NCBI GenBank assembly: GCA_016874915.1
Contig: VGSW01000004.1
Location: 1-50,989 of the forward strand
DNA: 50,989 nucleotides
DNA from: Deltaproteobacteria bacterium
Lineage (GTDB): Bacteria > Desulfobacterota > Desulfobaccia > Desulfobaccales > 0-14-0-80-60-11
Reading direction: 5' to 3'
The notes beneath the pieces were generated by a model. The model had not been told where the DNA came from. It did no database searches and saw only the letters and a list, made by a program, of their open reading frames with translations. A program made the position numbers and the translations under genes. Below, one piece after another: positions 23,638 through 32,395 of this stretch. Position 1 is the first letter of the stretch, and each line of letters opens with the position of its first letter.

Positions 23638-26286
23638 CTAAAACTGCCCGCCCATGGTGAATTCCCAGGCGCTGTGCTTCTCAAAGGGCTTGGGGGCGAG
23701 GTTGTAGCCCCATTCCACTCGGAGCGGCCCCATGGGGGAAAACCAGCGAATGCCGGTGCCCACGCTGGTACGCAGGGCCGGATTGACCATATCGGCCCCA
23801 TACACGTTGCCGGCATCGAAAAATATGGTGCCCATCAGTCCCAACTTTTTATAAATGGGAAACCGGATTTCCGTGTTGAGCTGGGTGAACTTGTCGCCGC
23901 CGATGCGCTCCCCGGTTACGGGGTCCCGGGGACTGATGTCCGCGAATTTAAAGCCCCGGATGGAATCGATGCCGCCCAGGTAGAATTTTTCATAAGCCGG
24001 CAGCTTGCCCCAGGTGCGATTGATTATACCCGCCCGCGCGTGAATCACTCCCACCAGGTTCCACCGGAAGGGAAAGTACCAGCCTGACTCCGCCACGTAC
24101 CGCAGGTAGGCCACCTGTCCCCCAATCCCCGCCATTTCTACGGAGATGCTATGATCGGTGCCCCGGGTGGGAGCGAACAACGAATCCCGGGTATCCCGCC
24201 GGAGGGTGAGGCTGGTGGCGCTGGTATTGTGAATGGTGGCCGCCTCCCGGAGGACCGGGGACGCGTTGGGCTGGAGGTTGCTCAGGTTGACGTGCTCAAA
24301 GCGGTACATCCAGAAAACCCGGGTGAACTTCCAGCGTAAGGGGTGGCTCAAACGGACGTCCCCGCCGGTGCTCTTGCGGGTGTATTCCGGATAATCCCGG
24401 GCCCAGTTGAAAACGTCGGCGCCGGCGCCCAAGGGGCGGTCAAAAAGGTAGGGTTCGGTGAAACTGGCCCGGAAACGATGAGAGATCTTGCCCAGGATGC
24501 CTTGGAGCCGAAGCTGCTGACCCCGGCCGAAGAGATTATTTTGACTGATGTCCACCATGCCCACAATCCGGTCCTGGGTGCTGTAACCCGCGCCCACCCC
24601 AAAGGTGCCGGTAGGCCGTTCCTTTATGGAAATCTTGACATTCATCCGGTTGGGAGCGCTCCCCGGGCTGGTGCTGAAATTCACGTCTTCAAAATACTCC
24701 AGGCGCCGAAGATTCTTGATGCTTTCTTTGATGCGGGTGGCGGAGAACAGGTCTTGCTCATAAATGCGCAGCTCTCGACGGATCACCTTATCCCGGGTTT
24801 TGACGTTGCCGGCGATTTCGATGCGATCAAAATAAACCTTTTCTCCCTTGTGGATATCCAACATAACGTTCACCACCAGTTTCTGCTCGTCTTCCCGGAT
24901 GAGCGGAGTGATGTCGGCGTTGGCAAAGCCATGATCGGCGTAAAAGTCGGACAGGGTGGTGATATCTTTCTGCATGGTCTCCCGGCTGTACACTTTCTCT
25001 TTGGGAATTTCCAGTTTGGCCAGGAGCTTTTCCTTGTCTTCCAGAAGGTCTCCCTGAATGTCCAGTTTACCAATTTTGAATTGGGGACCTTCCTCTATGG
25101 GAATGGTGATATAAATATCCTTGCCTTTAACGGTGACCTTGGGTTCTCCTACCTTGGCCTTGATATAACCGTGGTTGTAGTAATAGGCCGCGACCTTCTC
25201 CAGGTCCCGCTCCAGGGTGTCCTTGCTCAACCGCCCCGAGCCGGTGATCCAGGAGATGAGCAGGGTCTTTTCCTTGGTCTCCATCACCTTGCGAAGTTCC
25301 TTGTCTTTGAAGGCTTTGTTGCCTTCAAAATCGATTTCCTTAATGGACATCACGTCGCCTTCGTCGATTTGGAGCACCAGGTTTGCTTCGGTCTTGGTGA
25401 TGGGTTCCAGGCGGTAGTTAACCCTGGCCTCGTAGTAACCCTTTTCCCGGTAGAGGTTGAGGATTTTTTTGATGTTCTCATTGATGGCGGTTTCCGAGGC
25501 CACTACAAAGGGTTTGAGGTCCGTGACCTCCAGAAGTTTTTCCTTTTTTATCTTACGGTTGCCCTGGGTGATGATCTCCTTGATGGCCGGTTTCTCTTCC
25601 ACCATGACCGTGAGGATTCGGCCCTCCGGGGTGTCGCTGACGTCCAGCTTCACATCGGTGAAATAGCCCATCTTAAAGATGGACTTCAAGTCGTCCCGCA
25701 GCCGGGGCGGTGAGAGGATCTCCCCCTCCCGGGTCTGCATGACTCCTAGGATGGCGTCTCTTTCAATGCGGCGGTTGCCCTTGACGTTGATTTTGACAAT
25801 GCGTTCTTTGCCCAGGATTTTGAGGCTCACCTCCTGGGCCAATTGGCGACTGAGGGCCGGCAGGGTTTTAAGCCCGGTGCCCTGAACCTTCATGGTGGTG
25901 GCGGGGAGGCGGCCCGTGAGGTCCAGCAGCCGCGCTTCCAAAGACAGGGCTTCCCCGACTTTAATGAGCTGACCGTAAATAACCACGTCAGCCTGAACTT
26001 TCCGCCCTATCTCCTGGGCCCGGGCGTCGGTTATTTCCTCATCCTTAAGCGCGGTCAACTCCCGGTGCAGGTCTCCTTCCGGAATCATGGTAAAGCCTTC
26101 GGCTTTGAGGCGCTCCATGAATTCCTGGCGGCACTTTTCTCCCAGGGGGGCCAGAGGTTCCTTGGCGGCCACGGAAAAAGGCAAGACCGCTACTTTCTTG
26201 AAGACCAGCTCATGTTCCTGGGCTGGAGCCGGCCCCGCCATTCCCACCAGAAACAAAAAAATGAGAGCAATAAGGCTGGGTCCCAA
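23638..26286 (-). CDS. bamA: Outer-membrane assembly factor BamA with extra N-terminal TolB/FlgO-like domain
   Basis: 882 residues, about 80 longer than typical BamA. A signal peptide (LIALIFLFLVGMAGPAPA) is followed by ~150 residues (KKVAVLPFSVAAKEPLAPLG, MIPEGDLHRELTAL, ADVVIYGQLIKVGEALSLEARLLD) resembling TolB-N/FlgO-type domains. Five POTRA domains follow from about residue 168 (IVKINVKGNRRIERDAIL, IKEIITQGNRKIKKEKLLE, ISIKEIDFEGNKAFKDKEL, FKIGKLDIQGDLLEDKE, VYFDRIEIAGNVKTRDKVI). The beta-barrel has the VRGF-type FYLGGIDSIRGFKFADISPRDP motif and a terminal phenylalanine (FTMGGQF). The start is TTG at 26286 with AGGGAG upstream, just after the lolD stop. It inserts beta-barrel proteins into the outer membrane. 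Confidence 0.95.
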   Translation of the reverse strand: MGPSLIALIFLFLVGMAGPAPAQEHELVFKKVAVLPFSVAAKEPLAPLGEKCRQEFMERLKAEGFTMIPEGDLHRELTALKDEEITDARAQEIGRKVQADVVIYGQLIKVGEALSLEARLLDLTGRLPATTMKVQGTGLKTLPALSRQLAQEVSLKILGKERIVKINVKGNRRIERDAILGVMQTREGEILSPPRLRDDLKSIFKMGYFTDVKLDVSDTPEGRILTVMVEEKPAIKEIITQGNRKIKKEKLLEVTDLKPFVVASETAINENIKKILNLYREKGYYEARVNYRLEPITKTEANLVLQIDEGDVMSIKEIDFEGNKAFKDKELRKVMETKEKTLLISWITGSGRLSKDTLERDLEKVAAYYYNHGYIKAKVGEPKVTVKGKDIYITIPIEEGPQFKIGKLDIQGDLLEDKEKLLAKLEIPKEKVYSRETMQKDITTLSDFYADHGFANADITPLIREDEQKLVVNVMLDIHKGEKVYFDRIEIAGNVKTRDKVIRRELRIYEQDLFSATRIKESIKNLRRLEYFEDVNFSTSPGSAPNRMNVKISIKERPTGTFGVGAGYSTQDRIVGMVDISQNNLFGRGQQLRLQGILGKISHRFRASFTEPYLFDRPLGAGADVFNWARDYPEYTRKSTGGDVRLSHPLRWKFTRVFWMYRFEHVNLSNLQPNASPVLREAATIHNTSATSLTLRRDTRDSLFAPTRGTDHSISVEMAGIGGQVAYLRYVAESGWYFPFRWNLVGVIHARAGIINRTWGKLPAYEKFYLGGIDSIRGFKFADISPRDPVTGERIGGDKFTQLNTEIRFPIYKKLGLMGTIFFDAGNVYGADMVNPALRTSVGTGIRWFSPMGPLRVEWGYNLAPKPFEKHSAWEFTMGGQF

Positions 26287-26287
26287 T

Positions 26288-27001
26288 TTACACTCCCTGC
26301 AGGATAACCGCTTTGCCGTCGATAAGGGTAATCTGGCGATCCAAAGCCTGGGCCAGGTCCCGGTTATGGGTGACGATAATCGAAGTCAGGCCCCGTTCCC
26401 GGTTGAGTTCCAGGATCATTTCCTGCACTCGGGCGCCGCTTCTGGGGTCCAGGTTGCCCGTGGGTTCGTCCGCTAAGAGCACTTCCGGCTCCAACACCAG
26501 GGCCCGGGCCACCGCCACCCGCTGCTGCTCGCCCCCCGACAGGGTGGAGACCCGGTGACGGAGGCGCTCCTTCAGCCCCACCCGCACCAGGATGGCCTCG
26601 GCCCGCTCCTGCGCCTGAGGCCGGGGCAGGCGGGCGATGAGGGCCGGCATCATCACGTTTTCCAACGAATTGAACTCGGGCAGCAGATGGTGAAACTGGA
26701 AGACAAAGCCGATCTTGCGGTTGCGAAAAGCCGCCAGCTTTTGGTCGTCCAGGGTGAAGACGTCATGGCCCTCCCATAAAAGCTGTCCCCCGGTGGGACG
26801 CTCCAGAGTGCCCAAAATATGGAGCAGGGTGGACTTGCCCACTCCCGAGGCGCCCACCACCGCCAGGTTTTCGCCGCTGAAGATGTCCAGGTCCACCCCA
26901 TTGAGCACCTCCACCGGGTTGCCGTTGCTCCAGAAGGTCTTGACCAGCCCCCGGAGCTGGATTTTCACTTTTTCCGAAGGCGCTGTCGCGGCTGCTACCA
27001 T
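26288..27001 (-). CDS. lolD: Lipoprotein-releasing ABC transporter ATPase
   Basis: 237 residues. Walker [11 protein letters not shown]-loop [10 protein letters not shown], signature [15 protein letters not shown], Walker [14 protein letters not shown]-loop [10 protein letters not shown]. The [10 protein letters not shown](N/T) sequence is typical of LolD and related MacB-type ATPases. Works with the LolC/E permease immediately upstream to extract lipoproteins from the inner membrane. ATG start at 27001; the stop lies one base before the bamA start. Confidence 0.95.
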   Translation of the reverse strand: MVAAATAPSEKVKIQLRGLVKTFWSNGNPVEVLNGVDLDIFSGENLAVVGASGVGKSTLLHILGTLERPTGGQLLWEGHDVFTLDDQKLAAFRNRKIGFVFQFHHLLPEFNSLENVMMPALIARLPRPQAQERAEAILVRVGLKERLRHRVSTLSGGEQQRVAVARALVLEPEVLLADEPTGNLDPRSGARVQEMILELNRERGLTSIIVTHNRDLAQALDRQITLIDGKAVILQGV

Positions 27002-27115
27002 GCTTCTCCCATACCGGGCGTTCCCACCTTATCACTTTCTTTTTTGAGCGTCAATGGCAGGGGCCAGGGTAATTCATCTGTGTCTATCTGCGTTAATCTG
27101 CGGTTAAAATCTGGG

Positions 27116-28348
27116 TTATTCGTACCTGATCGCTTCCACCGGATCCAACCGGGACGCCTGCCAGGAGGGATAAAGCGTCGCCACGAAGCTGATGACCAGG
27201 GCCGCGGCCACGATGGCCAGCAAGTCCAGGCTCTGGATCTGCACCGGCAGAGTGGTGATGGGATAGACCTCCCGGGGCAATTTGATGAACTCATAGCGCT
27301 TGAGAAGGCCGCAAAGGCCCAGACCCAGGCCCAGCCCCAACATGGTTCCCACCCCCCCGATGGCCAGGCCCTTGAAGATGAAAATCTGCATGATGCTCTG
27401 CCGGGTGGCCCCCATGGACATGAGGATGGCGATGTCCTTGGTCTTCTCCATCACCGTCATGAACAGGGTGCTGGCAATGCCCAAAGCCGCCACCAGGATG
27501 ATCAGGGTGAGGATGATGAACATGGCGATCTTCTCCAGCTTGAGGGCGGCAAAGAGGCTGCGGTTCATCTGCATCCAGCTCCGGACAATATAGCCCGTGC
27601 CCAGCTTTTGCTGAATGGCTTCGGCAACGCGGTCCGCTTCATAGATATCCACGACCGCCGCTTCCAGCCCGGTGACCCGGTCGCCCAGGCCCAGGAACTC
27701 CTGGAGCTGGGGGATGCTGGTGTAAACCAGGGTGTTATCAAATTCGAACAACCCCGAATGAAAGATGGCGCTCACCCGGAAGGGCTTCATCCGGGGCAGC
27801 CGTCCCATGGGAGTCAAGGCCCCCAGAGGGGAGATGATGTTCAGGTATTCCCCCCGGCTCAGATTGAGGTTCCGGGCCATTTCATTGCCGATGGCGATGC
27901 GGGGCGGTTCGTCTTTGGCGGCTTCGGCCAGGTCGGCGAACTCCCCTTGCTGCACCTGCAAGGCCTGGGGACCCCCCTGCTCAATGGTCTCCAGGTCCAG
28001 CCCCCGGATCACCCCACCGGAAACGTTCCCCGGCGCGGAAAACATCACCTGGGTGTAAATAAAGGGCGTGGCCTTGACCACCCCGGGCACGGTCTGCACC
28101 TGGGCCGCCACCTGGCGGTAGTCCATCAGCGACCCCCCGTGTTTCAGCACCACCACGTGGGCGTTGACACTAAGGATCTTCTTCCTCAGGTCTTGGGTAA
28201 ACCCGGTCATCACCCCGATGACCACGATGAGGGCCATGACTCCCACCGCCACTCCGGCGGTGGAGATAAAGGTGCTCAAGGACAGGAAGCCTTTGGCGCG
28301 CCGGGCCCGGAGGTAACGGAGAGCGACGAAAGTCTCGAAGAAACCCAA
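27116..28348 (-). CDS. lolC: Lipoprotein-releasing ABC transporter permease (LolC/LolE)
   Basis: About 410 residues from a TTG at 28348, which has GAGAGG seven bases upstream; the track's ATG at 28393 would overlap the lysS 3' end by 41 bases. FETFVALRYLRARRAKGFLSL at the start is diagnostic. TM1 (TAGVAVGVMALIVVIGVMTGF) is followed by a MacB-like periplasmic domain and three C-terminal helices (FIILTLIILVAALGIASTLFMTVMEKTKDIAILMSMGA). One permease gene appears, so the transporter may be a LolF-like homodimer with LolD. It joins lysS and bamA in one strand-uniform cluster. Confidence 0.93.
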   Translation of the reverse strand: MGFFETFVALRYLRARRAKGFLSLSTFISTAGVAVGVMALIVVIGVMTGFTQDLRKKILSVNAHVVVLKHGGSLMDYRQVAAQVQTVPGVVKATPFIYTQVMFSAPGNVSGGVIRGLDLETIEQGGPQALQVQQGEFADLAEAAKDEPPRIAIGNEMARNLNLSRGEYLNIISPLGALTPMGRLPRMKPFRVSAIFHSGLFEFDNTLVYTSIPQLQEFLGLGDRVTGLEAAVVDIYEADRVAEAIQQKLGTGYIVRSWMQMNRSLFAALKLEKIAMFIILTLIILVAALGIASTLFMTVMEKTKDIAILMSMGATRQSIMQIFIFKGLAIGGVGTMLGLGLGLGLCGLLKRYEFIKLPREVYPITTLPVQIQSLDLLAIVAAALVISFVATLYPSWQASRLDPVEAIRYE

Positions 28349-28352
28349 AATG

Positions 28353-29837
28353 CTACCTCTCCGAAGGCCGGAGCTGGGGGAAGAGAATGACATCCCGGAT
28401 GGACGGCGAATCGGTGAGGAGCATCACCAGCCGGTCAATGCCAATGCCCTCCCCCGCGGTGGGCGGCATGCCGTGCTCCAGGGCGATAATAAAGTCTTCG
28501 TCCAGGGCGTGGGCTTCCTCATCTCCGGCCTCCCGGGCGGCCATCTGCTTCTCAAAACGCTCCCGCTGGTCGTCGGGGTCGTTGAGCTCGGAAAAGGCGT
28601 TGGCCATCTCCCGCCCGGTGATGAACAACTCGAAACGGTCCACCAACTCCGGGTCAGTGTCGCTCTTCCGGGATAAAGGAGAGGTCTCCAGGGGATAACC
28701 CAGGATAAAAGTGGGCTGCTGCAATTCCGCCTCCACGGTGAGGTCGAAGAGCTTGGTCAAGGCCCGGCCGTAGCCCTCGCCGGGGCGCAGGGCCACTCCT
28801 GCCTGGAGGGCATGGGCCACCAGGGCTTCCCAGTCATAAACCACCTCCCGGGGGATGCCCCCCGTGGCGGTGAGGGACTCCCGGAGGTCCAAACGGCGCC
28901 AGGGGGGAGTGAGGTCGATCTCCGTCCCCTGATAGGTCAAGCGCAGGGTCCCCAGCAGGTTTTGGGCCACATGGCAGATGAGCTCTTCCGTCAGGGTCAT
29001 CAGGTCTTCGTAAGTGGCATAAGCCTGGTAAAACTCCAGCATGGTGAATTCCGGGTTGTGCTGGATGGACAGGCCTTCGTTGCGAAAATTGCGGTTAATC
29101 TCGTACACCCGGTCAAAACCCCCCACCACCAGGCGCTTCAGGTACAGCTCCGGGGCGATGCGCAGGTACAGGTCCATGTCCAGGGCCCCGTGGTGGGTAA
29201 TGAAGGGCCGGGCCGTGGCGCCCCCGGGAATGGGCTGCATCATGGGGGTTTCCACCTCCAGGAAGCCCCGGGCGTCCAAAAACTGGCGGATCAGGCTGAT
29301 GATCATGGCCCGCTTGACAAAGACCTCCCGCACCGAGGGGTTGACGATGAGGTCCAGGTAGCGCTGGCGGTAGCGGCGCTCCACGTCGGTGAGGCCGTGG
29401 TATTTTTCCGGCAGGGGTCTCAAGGACTTGGTAAGGAGTAGGAAATCTTGGGCCGCCAGGGTCAATTCGTTGGTCTTGGTGCGGAACAGGGTCCCTTCAA
29501 ACCCCACAGTGTCCCCCAGGTCCAGCTTCTTGAAGAGCTTGAAAGCCTCGCCCCCCACCACCTGGCGCTGGACATAGACCTGGAGCCGGGTGGAGCCGTC
29601 CTGGATGTGGCAGAAAGTGGCCTTGCCGAACTCCCGGACCAGGATGAGGCGGCCGGCCAACTTGAAGATCTGGCCCAGGGCCTCTAATTCGGGGCCGCTG
29701 AGGGAGCCGTATTGCTCGACTATTTGGGCCAGGGTGTGACTTGGTTTGAAGCGGTTGGAAAAAGGGTCAATGCCCTGGCTCCTCAATTCGGCCAGTTTGT
29801 CTCGGCGCTGGCGGCTTATGTAGTCGGAAATGGTCAT
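28353..29837 (-). CDS. lysS: Lysyl-tRNA synthetase, class II
   Basis: 494 residues. N-terminal OB-fold ([22 protein letters not shown]), class II motif 1 ([22 protein letters not shown]), motif 2 ([23 protein letters not shown]) and motif 3 ([28 protein letters not shown]). The position directly upstream of lolC is recurrent in Desulfobacterota and supports the taxonomic guess. It is the first gene of the minus-strand cluster; the 260-base upstream gap carries T-rich heptamers and is otherwise without a recognisable gene. Confidence 0.97.
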   Translation of the reverse strand: MTISDYISRQRRDKLAELRSQGIDPFSNRFKPSHTLAQIVEQYGSLSGPELEALGQIFKLAGRLILVREFGKATFCHIQDGSTRLQVYVQRQVVGGEAFKLFKKLDLGDTVGFEGTLFRTKTNELTLAAQDFLLLTKSLRPLPEKYHGLTDVERRYRQRYLDLIVNPSVREVFVKRAMIISLIRQFLDARGFLEVETPMMQPIPGGATARPFITHHGALDMDLYLRIAPELYLKRLVVGGFDRVYEINRNFRNEGLSIQHNPEFTMLEFYQAYATYEDLMTLTEELICHVAQNLLGTLRLTYQGTEIDLTPPWRRLDLRESLTATGGIPREVVYDWEALVAHALQAGVALRPGEGYGRALTKLFDLTVEAELQQPTFILGYPLETSPLSRKSDTDPELVDRFELFITGREMANAFSELNDPDDQRERFEKQMAAREAGDEEAHALDEDFIIALEHGMPPTAGEGIGIDRLVMLLTDSPSIRDVILFPQLRPSER

Positions 29838-29847
29838 TTTTAAAAGC

Positions 29848-30046
29848 CGGTTTTCTGTTTTCCGTTTTCTGTTTTCTGGAGTAAGACAGTCTATGATGAC
29901 TCTTTCCCTTTGTTTAGAGAAAGGGGCTGAAAAAGTTGGCGGCGATATCAGCTTTTTTCACAAACTTAAATTTTATAGATTATTCCCCGCCCAGAATCAA
30001 GTCTTATGCGGTTTTGGGTTTTGGGTTTTCCATTTTCGGTTAAAAG
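29848..30046. repeat. T-rich heptamer tracts upstream of lysS
   Basis: TTTTCTGTTTTCCGTTTTCT (29850 on) and GGTTTTGGGTTTTGGGTTTT (30010 on) are two tandem heptamer tracts in the same orientation, with an AT-rich spacer that likely contains the lysS promoter. Confidence 0.75.
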
Positions 30047-30098
30047 GGGAAGGATAACCAATAGGTTAACAGGTTGCCCGGCCTGGGGGAAAGGCATT

Positions 30099-30524
30099 TC
30101 AATCCAAATTAACCTCGCTCAAAAGACAAATCGGTCCACATTCTTTCATCCTTTGCGCGAATTTCCCGTCCGCGGTCACCAGGGAGCCGCCGGTTTCCAC
30201 TGCCGCCGCCAGGTAGGCGGCGTCAAAAAAGGTGACGGCCCGCTCCCTCATCCAGGTGAGGCATAAGCGGCACATGGCCGGGGTAAGATGGAGGCTTTTG
30301 ATCCCCAGATTCAACAGCATGGTGAGTTTTTCCTCCGCCGCCTGGGATAAATGACGCCCCAGAAAGTTGCCCGCCTCATAAAGCCAGAGAGTGGGGGCCA
30401 TAAGTTCCAGTTCACCCCTCATCCAGGCCTGGAGCAGCATCATGGCCTGCTCCTGGTCCGCTTCCACCGGGTCCCCCGCCACCCATTTAATCATGACGGA
30501 GGCATCGACTATCATTTTTTTCAT
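30099..30524 (-). CDS. vapC: PIN-domain toxin (VapC family)
   Basis: 141 residues. The four acidic residues of the PIN active site are visible: D in MIVDASVMIKW, E in LWLYEAGNFLG, D in TFFDAAYLAAAV and D in LVTADGKFA. VapC toxins are Mg-dependent RNases usually acting on tRNA or rRNA. The ATG follows the antitoxin stop directly (TGAATG), so toxin synthesis depends on antitoxin translation. No sign of inactivation. Confidence 0.9.
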   Translation of the reverse strand: MKKMIVDASVMIKWVAGDPVEADQEQAMMLLQAWMRGELELMAPTLWLYEAGNFLGRHLSQAAEEKLTMLLNLGIKSLHLTPAMCRLCLTWMRERAVTFFDAAYLAAAVETGGSLVTADGKFAQRMKECGPICLLSEVNLD

Positions 30525-30764
30525 TCAATGATTCCCCCGGTCGGCCGCCAGGGCATCCACGATTTCCTGGGTGGCGATCTTTTCCCCCCTGGCTTCTTGG
30601 TCCAAAATACTTTGGACAGCCTTTCGCCGGCGGATCAACTCCAATTCCCGGCGCAGCGCCGCGTTGACTACCTGGCTTCTTTTACCGGAAGGAATCAGCT
30701 TTTCCAATTCCTGGTAAACATCTTCATCGATGACAAAATTTAACTTCCTTATTTGTCTCCCCAA
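30525..30764 (-). CDS. vapB: VapB-type antitoxin with TTG start
   Basis: 79 residues from TTG 30764, chosen because a perfect Shine-Dalgarno AGGAGG lies six bases upstream; the track's ATG at 30818 would place 18 hydrophobic residues before a ribbon-helix-helix start. RQIRKLNFVIDEDVYQELEKL then GKRSQVVNAALRREL is a ribbon-helix-helix DNA-binding domain. IRRRKAVQSILDQEARGEKI is the toxin-binding tail. Expected to bind and silence VapC and repress its own promoter. Confidence 0.82.
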   Translation of the reverse strand: MGRQIRKLNFVIDEDVYQELEKLIPSGKRSQVVNAALRRELELIRRRKAVQSILDQEARGEKIATQEIVDALAADRGNH

Positions 30765-30775
30765 ATTATCCCTCC

Positions 30776-30835
30776 TATTTATAAATAATATTTTTATATA
30801 AAAAATAGCCATAGTCAATCAAGATTTATTTTTCC
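30776..30835 (-). promoter_or_regulatory. vapBC promoter and candidate operator
   Basis: On the minus strand TTGATT, a 16-base spacer and TATATA form a plausible sigma-70 promoter. The perfect palindrome TATTTATAAATA (30776-30787) partly overlaps the Shine-Dalgarno and is a good candidate operator for the antitoxin. Confidence 0.5.
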
Positions 30836-30977
30836 CCTTAATTTATTGAGGAGGGTATGGGTTGTGGTAAAATAGCAGCCGGAATCTTGGCCAAATTTCG
30901 GTTACTTTGCCGCCGGCCATGATGGAATTTGGAAATTTCCCAACAATATCTTAGACAGATGGAGAAAGGGGTCAAGG

Positions 30978-31301
30978 ATGCGACGCTGGCCTATTATACT
31001 GATTATAGTTTCATTATTGACATCCTGCGCCTTGGTGCAAGGAGAGAGAATAGGTGAAATCAAAAGTGGATTAACCTGCCTTGAGTTCAAGGAAGGCATG
31101 AACTGGCAGATGGTCAGCCAAAAGCTTGGCGACCCGGACCTCGTGCCTTTGCCCGAACCCGGCACGGACTTAAGCGAGAACGCCAGAGGGTATAAAGGGT
31201 GCATCATCATTTTCTATACCAAAAGGCAGCCGGTAAAGCAGGGAGACAAACTGAGGTTCGAGGAAGTGGTTTATAAGGTGGAACTGTGCAAGAGGAAGTG
31301 A
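30978..31301 (+). CDS. Small lipoprotein of unknown function
   Basis: 107 residues with a lipoprotein signal peptide (RRWPIILIIVSLLTSC; lipobox LTSC at ~14-17), so it should be lipidated. The mature part is short and contains IKSGLTCLEFKEGMNWQMVSQKLGDPD, a segment reminiscent of SmpA/OmlA-type and DUF-type 'small protein A' repeats in which G-M-x-x-x-x-V-x-x-x-L-G-x-P-D recurs, followed by GCIIIFYTKRQ. Homology to SmpA (BamE) is possible but only through this motif. The next gene, a phosphoesterase, starts 11 bases after its stop, so they may be co-transcribed. Confidence 0.7.
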   Translation: MRRWPIILIIVSLLTSCALVQGERIGEIKSGLTCLEFKEGMNWQMVSQKLGDPDLVPLPEPGTDLSENARGYKGCIIIFYTKRQPVKQGDKLRFEEVVYKVELCKRK

Positions 31302-31312
31302 GGGGGGAGATG

Positions 31313-32239
31313 ATGCTGAGCATTGACGAGTTTATCAATAAGAGCGACCAGCTAACGGTCTACCGGGATTTCAGGGCGGAGGCCATTAACAATCTCGCGG
31401 ACCGGCTCACCGTGTGCATTCCCGATCTGCACCTCCTGGAAAAGGACGAGAAAGACGATTTTTGGAATGGCCAGGATGCCAATGTTGAGCGGTTTCTGGG
31501 GTTTATGGATTTTCTTTACAAATTGAAAGACTCTGAGAAGATCGACCTGGAAGTCATTCAGGTGGGCGACCTTTACGATCTATGGCAGGCCAAGGGGTTC
31601 ACCAATCTCATCGAAAGCAAATACACGGACATTCTGGGGCTGCTGAAAGAGTTGGGGACGGTCTACGTGATAGGCAATCATGACTTTGGTCTCATCGAGG
31701 TTTATAAGGAGTTGGGGGAAACCTTCAACCGCAAGCTGCGCCACTACTCCAAGGTGGACAAATCCCTGCGAGTCATGTATGAACACGGCTACCAGGCGGA
31801 CTTCTGGAACAACAAGGAGGAATGGTCCGGTATCCTCGGAGAGGGAATAACCAAGATCATCGGCGCGGCTGAGTTTCTCTACCCCGATATCGACGTGGAC
31901 CTGGGCAATTTATGGGAATCCGTCAAACGCCCCTTTAGCATTTACAATGGCGGACTCACTCCCCAGAAAAATCCCGGATTCAGCGTTCATGAATACACTG
32001 ATTACTACATTGGGAGAATGGAAAAATATAATTCCGGCGACACCACTGATCCCTATGGCCCCGCAGAACTCATCCTGGCTGTGGTAGGCCATACTCACAA
32101 CGCCAGGTTAGTGAGAAAAGAGAAGAACGAACCCAAAAGATGGATCTACTACCTGATGGACTGCGGCTCCTGGGTGAATGGAGGGCATGAATTCGGGGTG
32201 ATTTCCGGGAGAGAACTGGCCATCTGTAAGTGGGGGTGA
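31313..32239 (+). CDS. Calcineurin-like metallophosphoesterase
   Basis: 308 residues from ATG 31313, preceded by GGGGGGAG; an adjacent ATG at 31310 is possible. All five dinuclear-metal motifs are readable: CIPDLHLLEKD (D-x-H), VIQVGDLYDLW (GDxxD), YVIGNHDFGL (GNHD), MYEHGYQAD (H) and VVGHTHNARLV (GHTH). The insert between motifs 4 and 5 contains FLYPDIDVDLGNLWESVKRPF and may define substrate choice. Cytosolic, no signal peptide. The target (nucleotide, lipid or phosphoprotein) is unknown; it is probably part of the same accessory block as the VapBC pair and the lipoprotein. Confidence 0.85.
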   Translation: MLSIDEFINKSDQLTVYRDFRAEAINNLADRLTVCIPDLHLLEKDEKDDFWNGQDANVERFLGFMDFLYKLKDSEKIDLEVIQVGDLYDLWQAKGFTNLIESKYTDILGLLKELGTVYVIGNHDFGLIEVYKELGETFNRKLRHYSKVDKSLRVMYEHGYQADFWNNKEEWSGILGEGITKIIGAAEFLYPDIDVDLGNLWESVKRPFSIYNGGLTPQKNPGFSVHEYTDYYIGRMEKYNSGDTTDPYGPAELILAVVGHTHNARLVRKEKNEPKRWIYYLMDCGSWVNGGHEFGVISGRELAICKWG

Positions 32240-32395
32240 TTCAATTTGCCGGTCTATATTTAATCACGGTTCCCCGCAAATGTGAGGCATTATTCAAGTA
32301 TAGAGGGCGAAGCCGGGGGCTTCCCCTTCCTCAGGCTATTAAATTACCTTATTGGGTTGGGGGGAGGGGCCGGTGCCTCCGGTTTTCCCCTCAAA

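Noticed and set aside
24343-25713. 456-codon plus-strand ORF opposite bamA
   Set aside because: Antisense of bamA; the minus-strand frame has clear POTRA and barrel motifs.
26819-28390. 523-codon plus-strand ORF opposite lolC/lolD
   Set aside because: Antisense shadow of two well-supported minus-strand genes.
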